Shown piece by piece: positions 16,634 through 25,860 of a stretch of DNA of 64,000 nucleotides. Origin of the DNA: Palsa-459 sp963841965 (GTDB lineage: Bacteria > Actinomycetota > Acidimicrobiia > Acidimicrobiales > RAAP-2); assembly GCA_963841965.1 (NCBI GenBank), contig CAWJES010000012.1, forward strand, positions 51,199 through 115,198, read 5' to 3'. How positions within the stretch are numbered: the first letter of the stretch is position 1; each line of letters begins with the position of its first letter. A model generated the notes under the pieces. The model made no database searches and was not told the origin of the DNA. It saw nothing but the letters and a program-made list of their open reading frames with translations. Made by a program: the position numbers and the translations under genes.

Positions 16634-17231
16634 ACGGGTCCAGGGCGGTTCCCGCCGGACCGCGCGTCACGCCAGTCAACGGCGGATCGATGACGGCGCA
16701 GACGAACGTGGACCGGCTGGCGTCGTGCAGCCCCAAGGCGGTGCCGAGCGTCGCGTAGAAGCCCGGTTGCGGTTCGATCCACCGGTTCGCGCCGAGGCCC
16801 GTGAGCGTCTCGCACCCCGTGGGATTGAAGGCGACCGACTCGCCGCGGATGCCCTTCTCCCCCCGCGCCGCGAACGTGAGCTCGTAGGAGACTGCGAACT
16901 CCGCCGGGCACGAGTACCGGCCGCGCATCACGGGCAGGTCGCACACCGCTCGGGCAACGATCCTCGCCCTCGCCGCACTCGTCACCGTGACGAGGGCCGG
17001 GAAGGTGAAGCCGAAGTGCTCGTCATCGGCGGTGCGCTGGACGCTCAGAGAACCGACTCGCGAGACGACCGAGCACAGGGTCGCGGTGTGCTGCGACGCG
17101 CGCGGCGCCGCAACCCTCGCCGCACCGGACACCGACGGGCCGACGCAGGCGCCGATCAGTGCGGCTCCGGCGAGCAACGCGGTCGCGAGCACCGGCGACC
17201 GGGGTGCCCTCTGTTCGAACCGACGTGCCAT
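16590..17231 (-). CDS. Putative secreted lipoprotein, unknown function
   Basis: Protein of 213 residues that I do not recognise. The N-terminus has a basic stretch (MARRFEQR), a hydrophobic core and the lipobox LIGAC, so Cys29 would be lipidated after cleavage by signal peptidase II. The mature part has four further Cys residues (in TLCSVV, AVCDLP, RYSCPA and TGCETL, with another in FVCAVI), suggesting disulphides outside the membrane. A textbook GGAAGGAGGGGCG before ATG 17231 sets the start. The C-terminal 44 bases overlap the end of the convergent flavoprotein gene. It appears to be transcribed alone. Confidence 0.65.
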   Translation of the reverse strand: MARRFEQRAPRSPVLATALLAGAALIGACVGPSVSGAARVAAPRASQHTATLCSVVSRVGSLSVQRTADDEHFGFTFPALVTVTSAARARIVARAVCDLPVMRGRYSCPAEFAVSYELTFAARGEKGIRGESVAFNPTGCETLTGLGANRWIEPQPGFYATLGTALGLHDASRSTFVCAVIDPPLTGVTRGPAGTALDPFSPRAGAPAPGPSR

Positions 17232-17297
17232 CGCCCCTCCTTCCACGGATATGTCGCGAAGGGCAGCATGCATTCCAGGGATCGGTCCTGCGCGCGG

Positions 17298-18836
17298 CTA
17301 GGCACGACCTGTGTGCGAGCCGACGACCATCGTGCCATCGACCCGGCGCGGGATCCCGAGGGGATTCCCCTCGCGGAGCGTCGCTGGGAGCAGGTCGTCC
17401 GGGACGTTCTGGTAGGCGACGGGTCGCAGCCAGCGCGCGATCGACGCGGCACCAACCGAGGTGTGCAGCGGGCTCGTCGTCGCCGGCCAGGGTCCCCCGT
17501 GGTGCATCGCCCAGTTGACACCCACCCCCGTGGGGTACCCGTTCATCACCACGCGACCTGCGGCGCGGCTCGCCCGATCGACAAGCCCCGGGGTATTCGG
17601 GTCATCGGGCTCGGCGTGGATCGTGAAGGTGAGGGCAGGGTCGAGGGCGTCGAGGGCCGCGTCGAGGTCGGCACCCGATGCGTAGCGCACGACGATGGAC
17701 ACCGGCCCGAAGCACTCGTGGCGCAGGACCCCGGCACCGGCACTCGCGAACCGCGCCGCGCTGGTCTCGAAGAGCGAGGCGGTGACCTCCGTGCCAACCG
17801 CCGGCTCCGATGCGAGGAGCGCACGCACGCCGTCGACCTCGGCAGCCGACTGCACCCCAGCTCGGTAGGCGTCGGCGATGGCGCCGGTGAGCATGTGGGC
17901 GCCGGGCACCGCGGCAGTCGCCGCGACGAGCGCTGCGACGACCCCGTCGCCCTGCGGGCCTTCGGGGACGAAGAGGAGCCCGGGCTGCGTGCAGAACTGA
18001 CCGACACCGAGGGTCAGCGACTGGGCGGCACCCGCCCCGATCTCCTCGCCTCGCGCCGCGGCAGCACTCCGGGTCACCACGAGGGCGTTCGCGGCGCCGA
18101 GCTCGCCGTAGAAGGGGATCGGGTCGCGTCGCGCACTGGCCCGATCGAAGAGCGCGCGGCCGGCTGCGAGCGAGCCGGTGAATCCGACGGCGGTGATCGC
18201 GGGGTCCTCGACGAGCGCGATGCCCGCCGCGAACCCGTGCACGAGTGCGATGGTCCCCGAAGGCGCGTCGAGCGACGAAGCCGCGCGAGCCAGCGCGGCG
18301 AAGGTCGCCTCGCTCGTCGCGGGGTGGGCGGGGTGCGCCTTGATCACGACCGGGCATCCCGCGGCGACCGCCGAGGCCGTGTCACCTCCGGGGACCGAGA
18401 AGGCAAGCGGGAAGTTCGATGCCCCGAAGACACCGACCGGCCCGATGGGCACCACCATCCGTCGGATGTCGGGCAGCGGGCCCATGGGAGTCTCGGCCGC
18501 ATGGTCGATGGTGGCGAGGAGGAACGAGCCCTCCTCCACGACGCGGGCGAAGAGCCGCAGCTGGTAGGCGGTGCGACGCAGCTCGCCCTGCAGCCTCGGC
18601 AGCCCGAGGGCCGTCTCGCGGTCCGCGGCCCCGACGATCGCATCGCCGTCCTCCTCGAGCGCGCCGGCCATGGCCTCGAGCAGGCCGGATCGCCACCGGA
18701 GGTCCCGGCGTGCGAGATCGGGCGCAGCGTCTGCCGCCACCTCGCACGTGGCCCGCACGGTCTCGGGGGTCGATTCGACCGCATCGACGGGCTGCGCCTC
18801 GCCCGTCCGCGCGTCGATGCTCTCGATGCCGCTCAT
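17298..18836 (-). CDS. NADP-type aldehyde dehydrogenase (2-oxoglutarate semialdehyde dehydrogenase-like)
   Basis: Aldehyde dehydrogenase of 512 residues, similar to the alpha-ketoglutaric semialdehyde dehydrogenases that end oxidative pentose and sugar-acid pathways. The catalytic Glu is in FYGELGAANALVV, the catalytic Cys in GQFCTQPG, and the cofactor region reads FGASNFPLAFSVPGGDTASA. The ATG at 18836 overlaps the stop of the SMP-30 gene (ATGA), so this is the last gene of the sugar operon. If the pathway is Weimberg-like it would produce 2-oxoglutarate; the operon composition supports this but the substrate is inferred. Confidence 0.88.
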   Translation of the reverse strand: MSGIESIDARTGEAQPVDAVESTPETVRATCEVAADAAPDLARRDLRWRSGLLEAMAGALEEDGDAIVGAADRETALGLPRLQGELRRTAYQLRLFARVVEEGSFLLATIDHAAETPMGPLPDIRRMVVPIGPVGVFGASNFPLAFSVPGGDTASAVAAGCPVVIKAHPAHPATSEATFAALARAASSLDAPSGTIALVHGFAAGIALVEDPAITAVGFTGSLAAGRALFDRASARRDPIPFYGELGAANALVVTRSAAAARGEEIGAGAAQSLTLGVGQFCTQPGLLFVPEGPQGDGVVAALVAATAAVPGAHMLTGAIADAYRAGVQSAAEVDGVRALLASEPAVGTEVTASLFETSAARFASAGAGVLRHECFGPVSIVVRYASGADLDAALDALDPALTFTIHAEPDDPNTPGLVDRASRAAGRVVMNGYPTGVGVNWAMHHGGPWPATTSPLHTSVGAASIARWLRPVAYQNVPDDLLPATLREGNPLGIPRRVDGTMVVGSHTGRA

Positions 18837-19681
18837 CGCGCCTCTCCCTCGAGTGGATCGAGCACCGGGTACGCCAGCGCGACGCCCCTGGCGGGCGGGG
18901 TGATGGCGACGAGGTCGTGGCCGCACAGCGATGCGAGCGCGAGGTCTCCGAGCGCGTCGCCGAAGAAGGCGATGTTCGTCGGGGAGAGGATGTACTCCCC
19001 CGTCCAGTCCTCGAAGACGAGGTCGAGCCCCGACGCGGTCGACCAGTGCCACAGCTGGTTCGGCTGGTAGCAGCAGATGAAGAGCCCGCCGGCGTCATCG
19101 AGGGCCATCCCGTCAGGGACGCAGCGCTCGAGCCGCACGAGCTCGGTGAGCTCCCCGCCGCCCAGAGGGACCGTGCTCACGCAGGGCGTCGACGACTCGA
19201 CGACGAAGAGCGTCCCGTCGCGCAGGGCGAGGCCGTTCGTGTAGGCGATCGGACGCGTCGCGAGCCGCGAGGTCGTTCCGTCCGGATCGATCACGAAGAC
19301 CGATCCCGTCGGTGTCTCGAAATCCCCGGAGTCAGAGACGAACAGCCGGCCGTCGGGGGCGAACACGAGGTCGTTGGGGTAGTCGATCGGGTCGCCGTGG
19401 GGTGCGGGATCCGAGCCGGGATGAAACCGCCAGACCTGATGATTGGCGATGTCGCAGGCATAGACGCGGCCGTCTCCGTCGACGGCCACGCCGAGGATGG
19501 TCCCGCGCTCGATGGTCGCGTCGACCGACACCGACCCGTCGAGTCCGATCCGATAGACCTGCCCAGCCTCGCCCCCCGCCCAGAGGCATCGGCGCCGGGG
19601 ATCCCAGCACACCGCCTCGGAGTGATCGAAGCCGCTCGCGAGCACGCGCCGCGCGAGGAACGTCGGGATGGGGCTCGTCAT
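18833..19681 (-). CDS. SMP-30/gluconolactonase family lactonase
   Basis: Six-bladed beta-propeller lactonase of 282 residues, expected to open a sugar lactone in the cytoplasm. Metal-binding positions typical of SMP-30 are visible: Glu in DHSEAVCW near the N-terminus, Asn in AYTNGLAL and Asp in VPDGMALDD, with NDLVFAPDGRLFVSDSG as an additional propeller strand. ATG 19681 overlaps the ATPase stop and the gene's stop overlaps the aldehyde dehydrogenase start, both as ATGA. Within the operon it would act between a sugar 1-dehydrogenase and the IlvD-type dehydratase. Confidence 0.88.
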   Translation of the reverse strand: MTSPIPTFLARRVLASGFDHSEAVCWDPRRRCLWAGGEAGQVYRIGLDGSVSVDATIERGTILGVAVDGDGRVYACDIANHQVWRFHPGSDPAPHGDPIDYPNDLVFAPDGRLFVSDSGDFETPTGSVFVIDPDGTTSRLATRPIAYTNGLALRDGTLFVVESSTPCVSTVPLGGGELTELVRLERCVPDGMALDDAGGLFICCYQPNQLWHWSTASGLDLVFEDWTGEYILSPTNIAFFGDALGDLALASLCGHDLVAITPPARGVALAYPVLDPLEGEAR

Positions 19682-20859
19682 CGCGCGCCCTCGCGCAGCA
19701 GGGTGCGGCCGGTCTCGCCGTCGAAGAAGTGCAGCCGCCCCGCGTCGAGGTGGAGGTCGAGCACCTCGCCGACGTGGATCGACGCCCTCGCCCCCATCCG
19801 TGCGATGAACGTTCGCGACCGCGCCACCATCTCGCCGGTCGTCTGGTCGATCTCCTCGACGAGCGCCTCGGTGCTGTCGGCGACGGACAGGTGGGCGAGG
19901 ACCTCGGACCCGAGCGACTCGACCCGCTCCACGCGGGCCCGAAGCACGAGACCGTGTGCCTCGCCCGACGTGGCCGCCCCCGAGATGTCCTCCGGGCGGA
20001 TCCCGACGATCACCGAGGATCCCGTCGCTGCGTCCAGGGCATGGCTCTTCAGGTACTCGGGCGGCAGCGCCAGGCGCTGGCCACCGATCTCGAAGGTGCT
20101 GGCGTCGTGGTCGTGCACGAGCCGCGCGCGGAGGAGGTTCATCGGCGGGGACCCGATGAAGCCGGCGACGAACTCGTTCACCGGGTAGTCGTAGAGCTCC
20201 TGGGGGGACGCCACCTGCTGGAGGATGCCGAGGCGGAGCACCGCCACGCGGTCCCCCATGGTCATCGCCTCGACCTGGTCGTGGGTCACGTAGATCGTGG
20301 CCACGCCCAGCAGCCGCTGGATCCGCGCGATCTCTGTGCGCATCTCGACGCGGAGCTGCGCGTCGAGGTTCGAGAGCGGCTCGTCCATGAGGAAGACCTG
20401 GGGACTGCGCACGATCGCCCTGCCCATCGCCACGCGCTGGCGCTGCCCGCCCGACAGCGACTTGGGACGGCGGTTGAGGTGCTCGGTGAGCCGGAGGATC
20501 TTGGCCGCCTCGGCGACGCGCTCATTGATCTCGGCCTTCGGCATGCCCCGGATCTTGAGCGCGAAGCCCATGTTCTGCGCGACGGTCATCTGCGGGTACA
20601 GCGCGTAGTTCTGGAACACCATCGCGATGTCCCGGTTCTTCGGCAGCATCTGGTTCACGACTCTGCCGCCGAACCTGAGCGTCCCCGAGGTGATGTCCTC
20701 CAGCCCCGCCACCATGCGCAGCGCCGTCGTCTTGCCGCACCCCGACGGACCGACGAGCACCATGAACTCGCCGTCGGCGATCTCGAGGTTCAAACCGTCG
20801 ACGGCCTTGGTGCCGTCCGGGTAGACCTTCGTCACGCCTTCCAGGGAGATGTCAGCCAC
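19678..20859 (-). CDS. Sugar ABC transporter ATP-binding protein (UgpC/MsmK-like)
   Basis: ATPase of a carbohydrate importer, 393 residues. Walker A GPSGCGKT at residues 37-44, Q-loop VFQNYALYPQMTV, signature LSGGQRQRVAMGRA near 134, Walker B VFLMDEPLSNLD, and H-loop YVTHDQVEAM. The C-terminal about 150 residues form the regulatory OB-fold region typical of the CUT1 family (IVGIRPEDI). Start is GTG 20859; 39 bases separate it from the upstream permease stop. Its stop overlaps the lactonase start. It should energise the permease pair at 20899-22682. Confidence 0.93.
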   Translation of the reverse strand: MADISLEGVTKVYPDGTKAVDGLNLEIADGEFMVLVGPSGCGKTTALRMVAGLEDITSGTLRFGGRVVNQMLPKNRDIAMVFQNYALYPQMTVAQNMGFALKIRGMPKAEINERVAEAAKILRLTEHLNRRPKSLSGGQRQRVAMGRAIVRSPQVFLMDEPLSNLDAQLRVEMRTEIARIQRLLGVATIYVTHDQVEAMTMGDRVAVLRLGILQQVASPQELYDYPVNEFVAGFIGSPPMNLLRARLVHDHDASTFEIGGQRLALPPEYLKSHALDAATGSSVIVGIRPEDISGAATSGEAHGLVLRARVERVESLGSEVLAHLSVADSTEALVEEIDQTTGEMVARSRTFIARMGARASIHVGEVLDLHLDAGRLHFFDGETGRTLLREGAR

Positions 20860-20898
20860 GGAACGGTTCCCCTCCCCCGATCGCGCGCCCCGCGGCGC

Positions 20899-21768
20899 TC
20901 ACTTGCTGATCCCCATCGTGAGGCCCCGCACCAGGTAGCGCTGGAAGCCGAGGTAGACCACCATCGCGGGGATCGCGCTGATGAGCGAGCCCGCCATCAG
21001 CTGGGGGATCGACGTGGTCCGACCCGACGCGAGGGCCGCGAGGCCCACGGTGATGGGGCGAAGGGACTGGTCCTGGATGAACAGGAGCCCGACCAGCAGG
21101 TCGTCCCAGATCTGGATGAACTGCAGCACCGTGACCGTGGCGATCGCCGGGACGGCGATGGGCAGGATCAGCCTGCGCACGACGCCGAAGTACCCGAGCC
21201 CGTCGACGATCCCGGCCTCGATGAGCTCGTCGGGCACGCCGCGGAAGTAGGTCGCGAAGAGGAAGGTCGAAAACGGCGTGCCCAGGGCGGCGTAGACGAG
21301 GACGGCCCCGAAGTACCCGTTCGTCAGCCCCACTTTGGTGACGTTCACGAACTCGGGCATCAGGATCGCCTGGAGCGGGATCATCATCGCGCTCACAACC
21401 GCGAGGAAGACCAGGTTGGACATCTTGAACCGGAGCTTCGCGAAGGCGAAGCCGGCGGACATGCCGACGATGAGGATGACGAGGATCGACATCGCGCAGA
21501 TGACGGTGGAGTTGAGGACCTGCTGGCCCACGGGCAGGACCTGGGTGAGCGTCTTCCAGCTGTCGAGCGAGAAGCCGTGGCCCGACAGGTACTGCTGCTC
21601 GGACTTGATCGACACGGTGACCATGACCCAGAAGGGGTAGAGCATCACGATCGCGACGCCGACCATGAGGGCGAACAGCACGACGCGGAACGGGGTGACC
21701 CTCCGCTTCGGCGAGGGGGCGTCGTCGTCCGCGAAGACGGGGACCTCGGGCTCGGCGAGCGCGGTCAC
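20899..21768 (-). CDS. Carbohydrate ABC transporter permease (MalG-like)
   Basis: Inner-membrane permease of 289 residues with about six transmembrane segments. The coupling-helix EAA loop is seen as VPDELIEAGIVDGLGYFGVVRRLILP in two parts around residues 190-215. Start is the GTG at 21768, which overlaps the stop of the MalF-like permease (GTGA at 21765-21768). The C-terminus YLVRGLTMGISK is typical of CUT1 MalG-type subunits (KGLTxGAVKG-like). Confidence 0.92.
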   Translation of the reverse strand: MTALAEPEVPVFADDDAPSPKRRVTPFRVVLFALMVGVAIVMLYPFWVMVTVSIKSEQQYLSGHGFSLDSWKTLTQVLPVGQQVLNSTVICAMSILVILIVGMSAGFAFAKLRFKMSNLVFLAVVSAMMIPLQAILMPEFVNVTKVGLTNGYFGAVLVYAALGTPFSTFLFATYFRGVPDELIEAGIVDGLGYFGVVRRLILPIAVPAIATVTVLQFIQIWDDLLVGLLFIQDQSLRPITVGLAALASGRTTSIPQLMAGSLISAIPAMVVYLGFQRYLVRGLTMGISK

Positions 21769-22682
21769 TCGTTCGATCCGATCAGTCGCAGCTGCACGAT
21801 GCCGACCAGCGCCATGATGATGAACAGGATGAGCCCGTAGAGGGCGGCCGTGCCGAACTGCCCCTGCTGGAAGCCGGTCTGGTAGACGAGGAACTCGAGC
21901 GTCGTGGTCGCGTAGCCCGGGCCGCCCCCGGTCATCACGAAGATGAGGCTGAAGAGCGCGGAGAACGCCGAGACGACGGTCAGCACGAACGCGAGCTGGA
22001 TGAACCGCTTGAGGTGCGGGAGCATCACGCTCACGAAGATCCGCCACCGTCCGGCGCCGTCGACCCGCGCGGCCTCCTCGAGGCTCGGGTCGAGCGTCGC
22101 CATGCCCGTGAGGAAGAGCATGGTGTTGGTGCCGATCATCGTGAAGACGAAGGTGATCCCGAGCGCGAGGAGCGCCGTGGACTCCTGGCCGAGGAGGTTC
22201 GTCGTCACCGACGTGAGGCCGAGGTGGTGGATGATCGAGTTGAGCGTCCCGCCGTAGGCGAAGAACTGCTCGGCGACGAGGCCGAGGACGACCCACGAGA
22301 TCGCAGTCGGCAGGAAGTAGATGGAACGGAAGATCCTCCAGCCAGCGACGCGCTGATGGAGGAGCACGGCGATGGCGAGCGGGATGCCAAGCGCGAAGGG
22401 CACCGCGATCAGCAGCTTCGCGTTGTTCTCCAGGGCCTGCCACAGCGTCGGGTTGTGGAACGCCTGGGACCAGGTAGACGGCCCGATCCACGTTGCGGTG
22501 ATCCCGTCCCAGTTCGTCATCGAGTAGTAGACGGCCTGGCCGATGGGGATCGCGATGAGCGCCACGACCAGCGCGACGGCCGGTGCGGCGAAGCACACGC
22601 CCGCCAGCTGGCGACGCTGCGCCAGGGTGCGCCTGCCCCACCAGCTCACGTGCTGCAGCCCAACTTCGCCCGAGACCGTCAT
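21765..22682 (-). CDS. Sugar ABC transporter permease (MalF-like)
   Basis: Inner-membrane permease of 305 residues with about six transmembrane segments; it pairs with the MalG-like subunit that follows. The EAA loop is visible as LDPSLEEAARVDGAGRWRIF (about residues 193-212), which contacts the ATPase. It is the first transporter membrane subunit after the substrate-binding protein; a hairpin in the 77-base gap separates the two. Confidence 0.92.
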   Translation of the reverse strand: MTVSGEVGLQHVSWWGRRTLAQRRQLAGVCFAAPAVALVVALIAIPIGQAVYYSMTNWDGITATWIGPSTWSQAFHNPTLWQALENNAKLLIAVPFALGIPLAIAVLLHQRVAGWRIFRSIYFLPTAISWVVLGLVAEQFFAYGGTLNSIIHHLGLTSVTTNLLGQESTALLALGITFVFTMIGTNTMLFLTGMATLDPSLEEAARVDGAGRWRIFVSVMLPHLKRFIQLAFVLTVVSAFSALFSLIFVMTGGGPGYATTTLEFLVYQTGFQQGQFGTAALYGLILFIIMALVGIVQLRLIGSNE

Positions 22683-22707
22683 CTACCCGCTTTCATGTCG
22701 TGATCGA

Positions 22708-22756
22708 CACAGGGGCAGTGCCGGCCGCGACCCTCGCGACCGGCACTGGCCCTGTG
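22708..22756 (-). terminator. Intercistronic hairpin after the substrate-binding protein gene
   Basis: A 17-bp stem with one mismatch (22708-22724 against 22740-22756) with a 15-base loop lies in the 77-base gap between the binding-protein stop and the MalF-like start. In binding-protein-dependent transport operons such a structure usually stabilises the upstream message or partly terminates, raising binding protein over permease levels. Confidence 0.6.
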
Positions 22757-22759
22757 GAA

Positions 22760-24074
22760 CTAGCCCGCGTACCCCGAGCTGCTGCGCTGGGAGGACGGCA
22801 GCTGGCCCCAGATCTGCTGCATCTTCGAAAGCGCGGACTTCGGCGACTCCTGGCCCGCGAGGACCGACGGGAGCACGGTGCTCCCCGAGTTCACGACGTT
22901 GACCTGGGTCACGTTGTCGAGCATCGGGTAGGCGACCATGTGGTCCTTGGTCACGAAGTTCAGCATCTCCTGGTTCACCGGGTTCGTGGTGGTCAGGCCG
23001 TTGATGTCGGGGATGAGCCCCGCCTTGTTGATGATCCCGCCGGCCTGGGCGGTCGTCATGAACTCGAGGAACTTGTAGTCGAGCGACTTGTGCGACGAGT
23101 AGTTCATGACCGAGAGCCCGTCACCGGGGTACTCGACGACGCCCTTGATCGGCGTGTTGGAGAACGGCGGGACGAATGCTGCGACCTTGGAGCCCATCGC
23201 GCCGGTGTACTGCGCGGTGTCCCAGGTGCCGTCGACCAGCATCGCGGCCTTGCCCTGCTCGAAGTACTGGATGTTGTTGGTCTTGGTCAGCACATCGGGG
23301 TTCGTGTAGCCGTCCTTGAACAGGTCCTGCCACTTGGTGAGCTGCGCCTCGTTGGCCGAAGACGTCCACGGGATCGATCCGTCGTAGAGGCCCTTCCACT
23401 GCGACACCGAGTGGGCGCCGATCATGAGGTAGCTCATGTCGTACCACGGGTAGAACTCCGCGCCCAGCGACTGCCCGCCGTTGCCGTAGACGAGTGGCGT
23501 GATGCCGATCTTCTTGAGCTTGGCGCAGTCCGCATAGAGCTGCGTCCAGTCGGTCGGGACCGACGTGATCCCGGCCTTGGCGAACAGGCTCTTGTTGTAG
23601 AAGCCGATGTAGAACTGCGTCTCCAGCGGCATCACGAGCGGACCCTTCGAGGCGTTGAAGTCCGGTGACATCCCAGCTCAGGCCGCCCATCTTGGCGAGG
23701 TCCGCTGCTGGGACGTTGCCCTTCAGGTTCTCCTCGAAGCTCTGGTACTGCAGGTCGTAGAGCCCGGTCCACATGACCGCCATGTCGGGACCGTTGTTGC
23801 GAGATCGCCGCCGATGTCAGCAATGCGAAGTAGTTGACGCCGGCTCGGAGACCACGTTGATCTTGACGCTCGGATTTGCCTTCTCGAAGGCCGTGACCAG
23901 GTTCTTCAGCGCGGTCGCATTTTGCTCGGTGCCGTAGTTCTCCCACACGGTGAGCGTCGTCTTGCTCGTGCTCGCCGAGCTGCTCGCGGCAGGCCCGAGC
24001 GCGCTGAGCGCGACCCCCGCGACCATGGTCGCGGCTGCCACGGCAGCGAGACCCCTTCTCCCTCTTGTCTTCAC
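22760..24074 (-). CDS. Sugar ABC transporter substrate-binding protein, three frameshifts
   Basis: Extracellular solute-binding protein (family 1), about 438 residues if corrected. The N-terminus from GTG 24074 has a signal peptide (VKTRGRRGLAAVAAATMVAG, then an Ala/Ser-rich cleavage region) and TLTVWENYGTEQN, followed by AFEKANPSVKINVV. Three single-base shifts, near 23676, 23800 and 23840, split the next 60 codons across frames. Each frame supplies the expected next piece (NYFALLTSAAIS, then MAVMWTGLYDLQYQSFEENL, then SPDFNASKGPLVMPLETQFY). From 23671 to 22760 the frame is intact. GGGAGG precedes the GTG. It is the binding protein for the permeases and ATPase that follow. Confidence 0.85.
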
Positions 24075-24138
24075 GAGTAACCCTCCCTTGTCTCTCCGGA
24101 GCCAACCTGGTCCCCGGCACTTCCCCCGTCGTTGCGAT

Positions 24139-25860
24139 TCAGGATCTTCCCACCACAGGCTCCTCGAGATGAGGCGGCCGGCCGGCCTCGGGCTCGAGGA
24201 AGTCGAAGTCGCAGCCCTGCGGCGCCTGCTGCACGTGGCGGCGGTACAGCGACACGTAACCGCGTCCCGATGCATGCGACGGCCGGCGCCGAGCCGCGCG
24301 AGCCACGAGCTCCTCGTCGGTGACTTCGAGCTCGATCGTCCCGGCGTCCGCGTCCACCGCGATCATGTCCCCGTCGTGCACGAGCCCGAGCGTCCCGCCC
24401 ACCGCCGCCTCGGGCGCTGCGTGCAGGAACACGGTGCCGAAGCTCGTCCCGCTCATGCGCGCATCGGTCACCCGCACCATGTCCGTCACGCCCCGGGCGA
24501 GCAGTGGCTCGGGGATCGGGATCATCCCCCATTCGGGCATGCCCGGGCCGCCCACGGGCCCCGCCCCGGCGAGGACGAGGACCGCGTCGCGCGCCACGGT
24601 GCTCGTCGGGCCGGTGCGCCGAGCGACGTCCGCGACGTCGCGCATGACGACTGCGGGTCCGCGATGCTGCAGGAGCTCGGGCGACGCGGCCGACCGCTTG
24701 ATGAGCGCCCCGTCCGGAGCGAGGTTGCCCACGACGACGCGGAACGCACCGTACGGGTCGATCGGATCGTGGCGTGCGCGGATGACACCGCCCGGTGCCG
24801 CGGACGCGGTCTGGAGGGACCCCGTCGTGCGCCCGTCCGCGAGGACGACCTCGGGATCGAGGAGATCTCCAAGGGAGCGCATGACCGCGGGGATGCCCCC
24901 CGATCGGTCGAGGTCCTCGATGAGCCCGGAGCCGGAGGGCTCGACGTCCACCAGCACCGGGACCGACCGGCCGGCGTCGTCGAAGCGCGACAGCTCGATC
25001 GGGCGTCCCAGCCGCGAGGCCAGCGCGGTCAGGTGGATGACGGCGTTCGTCGAGCCTCCGAGTGCGCACAGCACGGTGATCGCGTTGTCGATGGCGGCGT
25101 CGGTGACGAGCTCGTGCATGGGCACCCCTGCCGCGACCATCTCGACGACCCGGCCGCCGACGAGCCGGGCCGTCTCGACGTGACGCGCATCCCCCGCGGG
25201 GACGGTCGTCGAGCCGGGCCATGCGATGCCGAGCGCCTCGGCGACCGCACCCATCGACGAGGCGGTCCCCATCGTGTTGCAGGTCCCCCTGCCGAGGGAG
25301 AGGGAGCGCTCGAGCTCGAGCCACGCCTCGTCGTCCAGTGCCCCCGCGCGGCGCTCGTCCCACAGGCGCCACAGATCCGTGCCCGTCCCGATCCGGCGTC
25401 CGCGGAAGGTGGCGACGGGCCTCGGGCCGGCCACGACCAGCAGCGTCGGCAGTGCCGTGCTGAACGCGCCCATCAGCGCCCCGGGGACCGACTTGTCGCA
25501 CGCGGCGAGCACCACGACGCCATCGAGCGGCTGGCTGCGCAGCGACTCCTCCACCTCCATCGCGAGGAGGTTGCGGTAGAGCATCGCGGTGGGCTTCATC
25601 AGGTCCTCGCCGAGCGACATGCAGGGGAACTCCACGGCGATCCCGCCCGCTCGCTCGACTCCCTCGCGAACGGGCCCGACGAGGTCTGCGAGGGGCTGGT
25701 TGCAGGGGTTGAGGCCGCTCGCCGAGTTCGCGATGCCGATGATCGGCACGCCGCCGTGGCGCTCGACCGACGAGCCGCCCATCGCGAGGGCGACGCGGCT
25801 GTCGAGCGCGACCTCGTCGTCCCCGACGACCCACGCATCGCTGCGGAGCCTCAGGGGCAT
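24139..25860 (-). CDS. IlvD/Edd family dehydratase (sugar-acid dehydratase-like)
   Basis: Dehydratase of 573 residues in the dihydroxy-acid/sugar-acid dehydratase family, removing water from a sugar acid to give a 2-keto-3-deoxy acid. Three cysteines expected to hold the Fe-S cluster are present: Cys53 (GLNPCNQPL), Cys121 (AACDKSVPG) and Cys194 (GTCNTMGTA). The C-terminal half carries VTDARMSGTSFGTVFLHAAPEAA. ATG 25860 overlaps the upstream gene by 10 bases. With the lactonase, aldehyde dehydrogenase and sugar importer in the same operon, an aldonate dehydratase role is more likely than branched-chain amino acid synthesis. The actual sugar acid is unknown. Confidence 0.88.
   Translation of the reverse strand: MPLRLRSDAWVVGDDEVALDSRVALAMGGSSVERHGGVPIIGIANSASGLNPCNQPLADLVGPVREGVERAGGIAVEFPCMSLGEDLMKPTAMLYRNLLAMEVEESLRSQPLDGVVVLAACDKSVPGALMGAFSTALPTLLVVAGPRPVATFRGRRIGTGTDLWRLWDERRAGALDDEAWLELERSLSLGRGTCNTMGTASSMGAVAEALGIAWPGSTTVPAGDARHVETARLVGGRVVEMVAAGVPMHELVTDAAIDNAITVLCALGGSTNAVIHLTALASRLGRPIELSRFDDAGRSVPVLVDVEPSGSGLIEDLDRSGGIPAVMRSLGDLLDPEVVLADGRTTGSLQTASAAPGGVIRARHDPIDPYGAFRVVVGNLAPDGALIKRSAASPELLQHRGPAVVMRDVADVARRTGPTSTVARDAVLVLAGAGPVGGPGMPEWGMIPIPEPLLARGVTDMVRVTDARMSGTSFGTVFLHAAPEAAVGGTLGLVHDGDMIAVDADAGTIELEVTDEELVARAARRRPSHASGRGYVSLYRRHVQQAPQGCDFDFLEPEAGRPPHLEEPVVGRS

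Noticed and set aside
16725..19070. 781-residue plus-strand frame opposite the lipoprotein and aldehyde dehydrogenase
   Set aside because: Shadow frame; the minus-strand genes have catalytic motifs and coupled starts.
19312..21840. 842-residue plus-strand reading frame opposite the ABC transporter genes
   Set aside because: Arg/His/Asp-rich low-complexity translation antisense to clear ATPase and permease genes; it is a shadow of GC-rich codon use.
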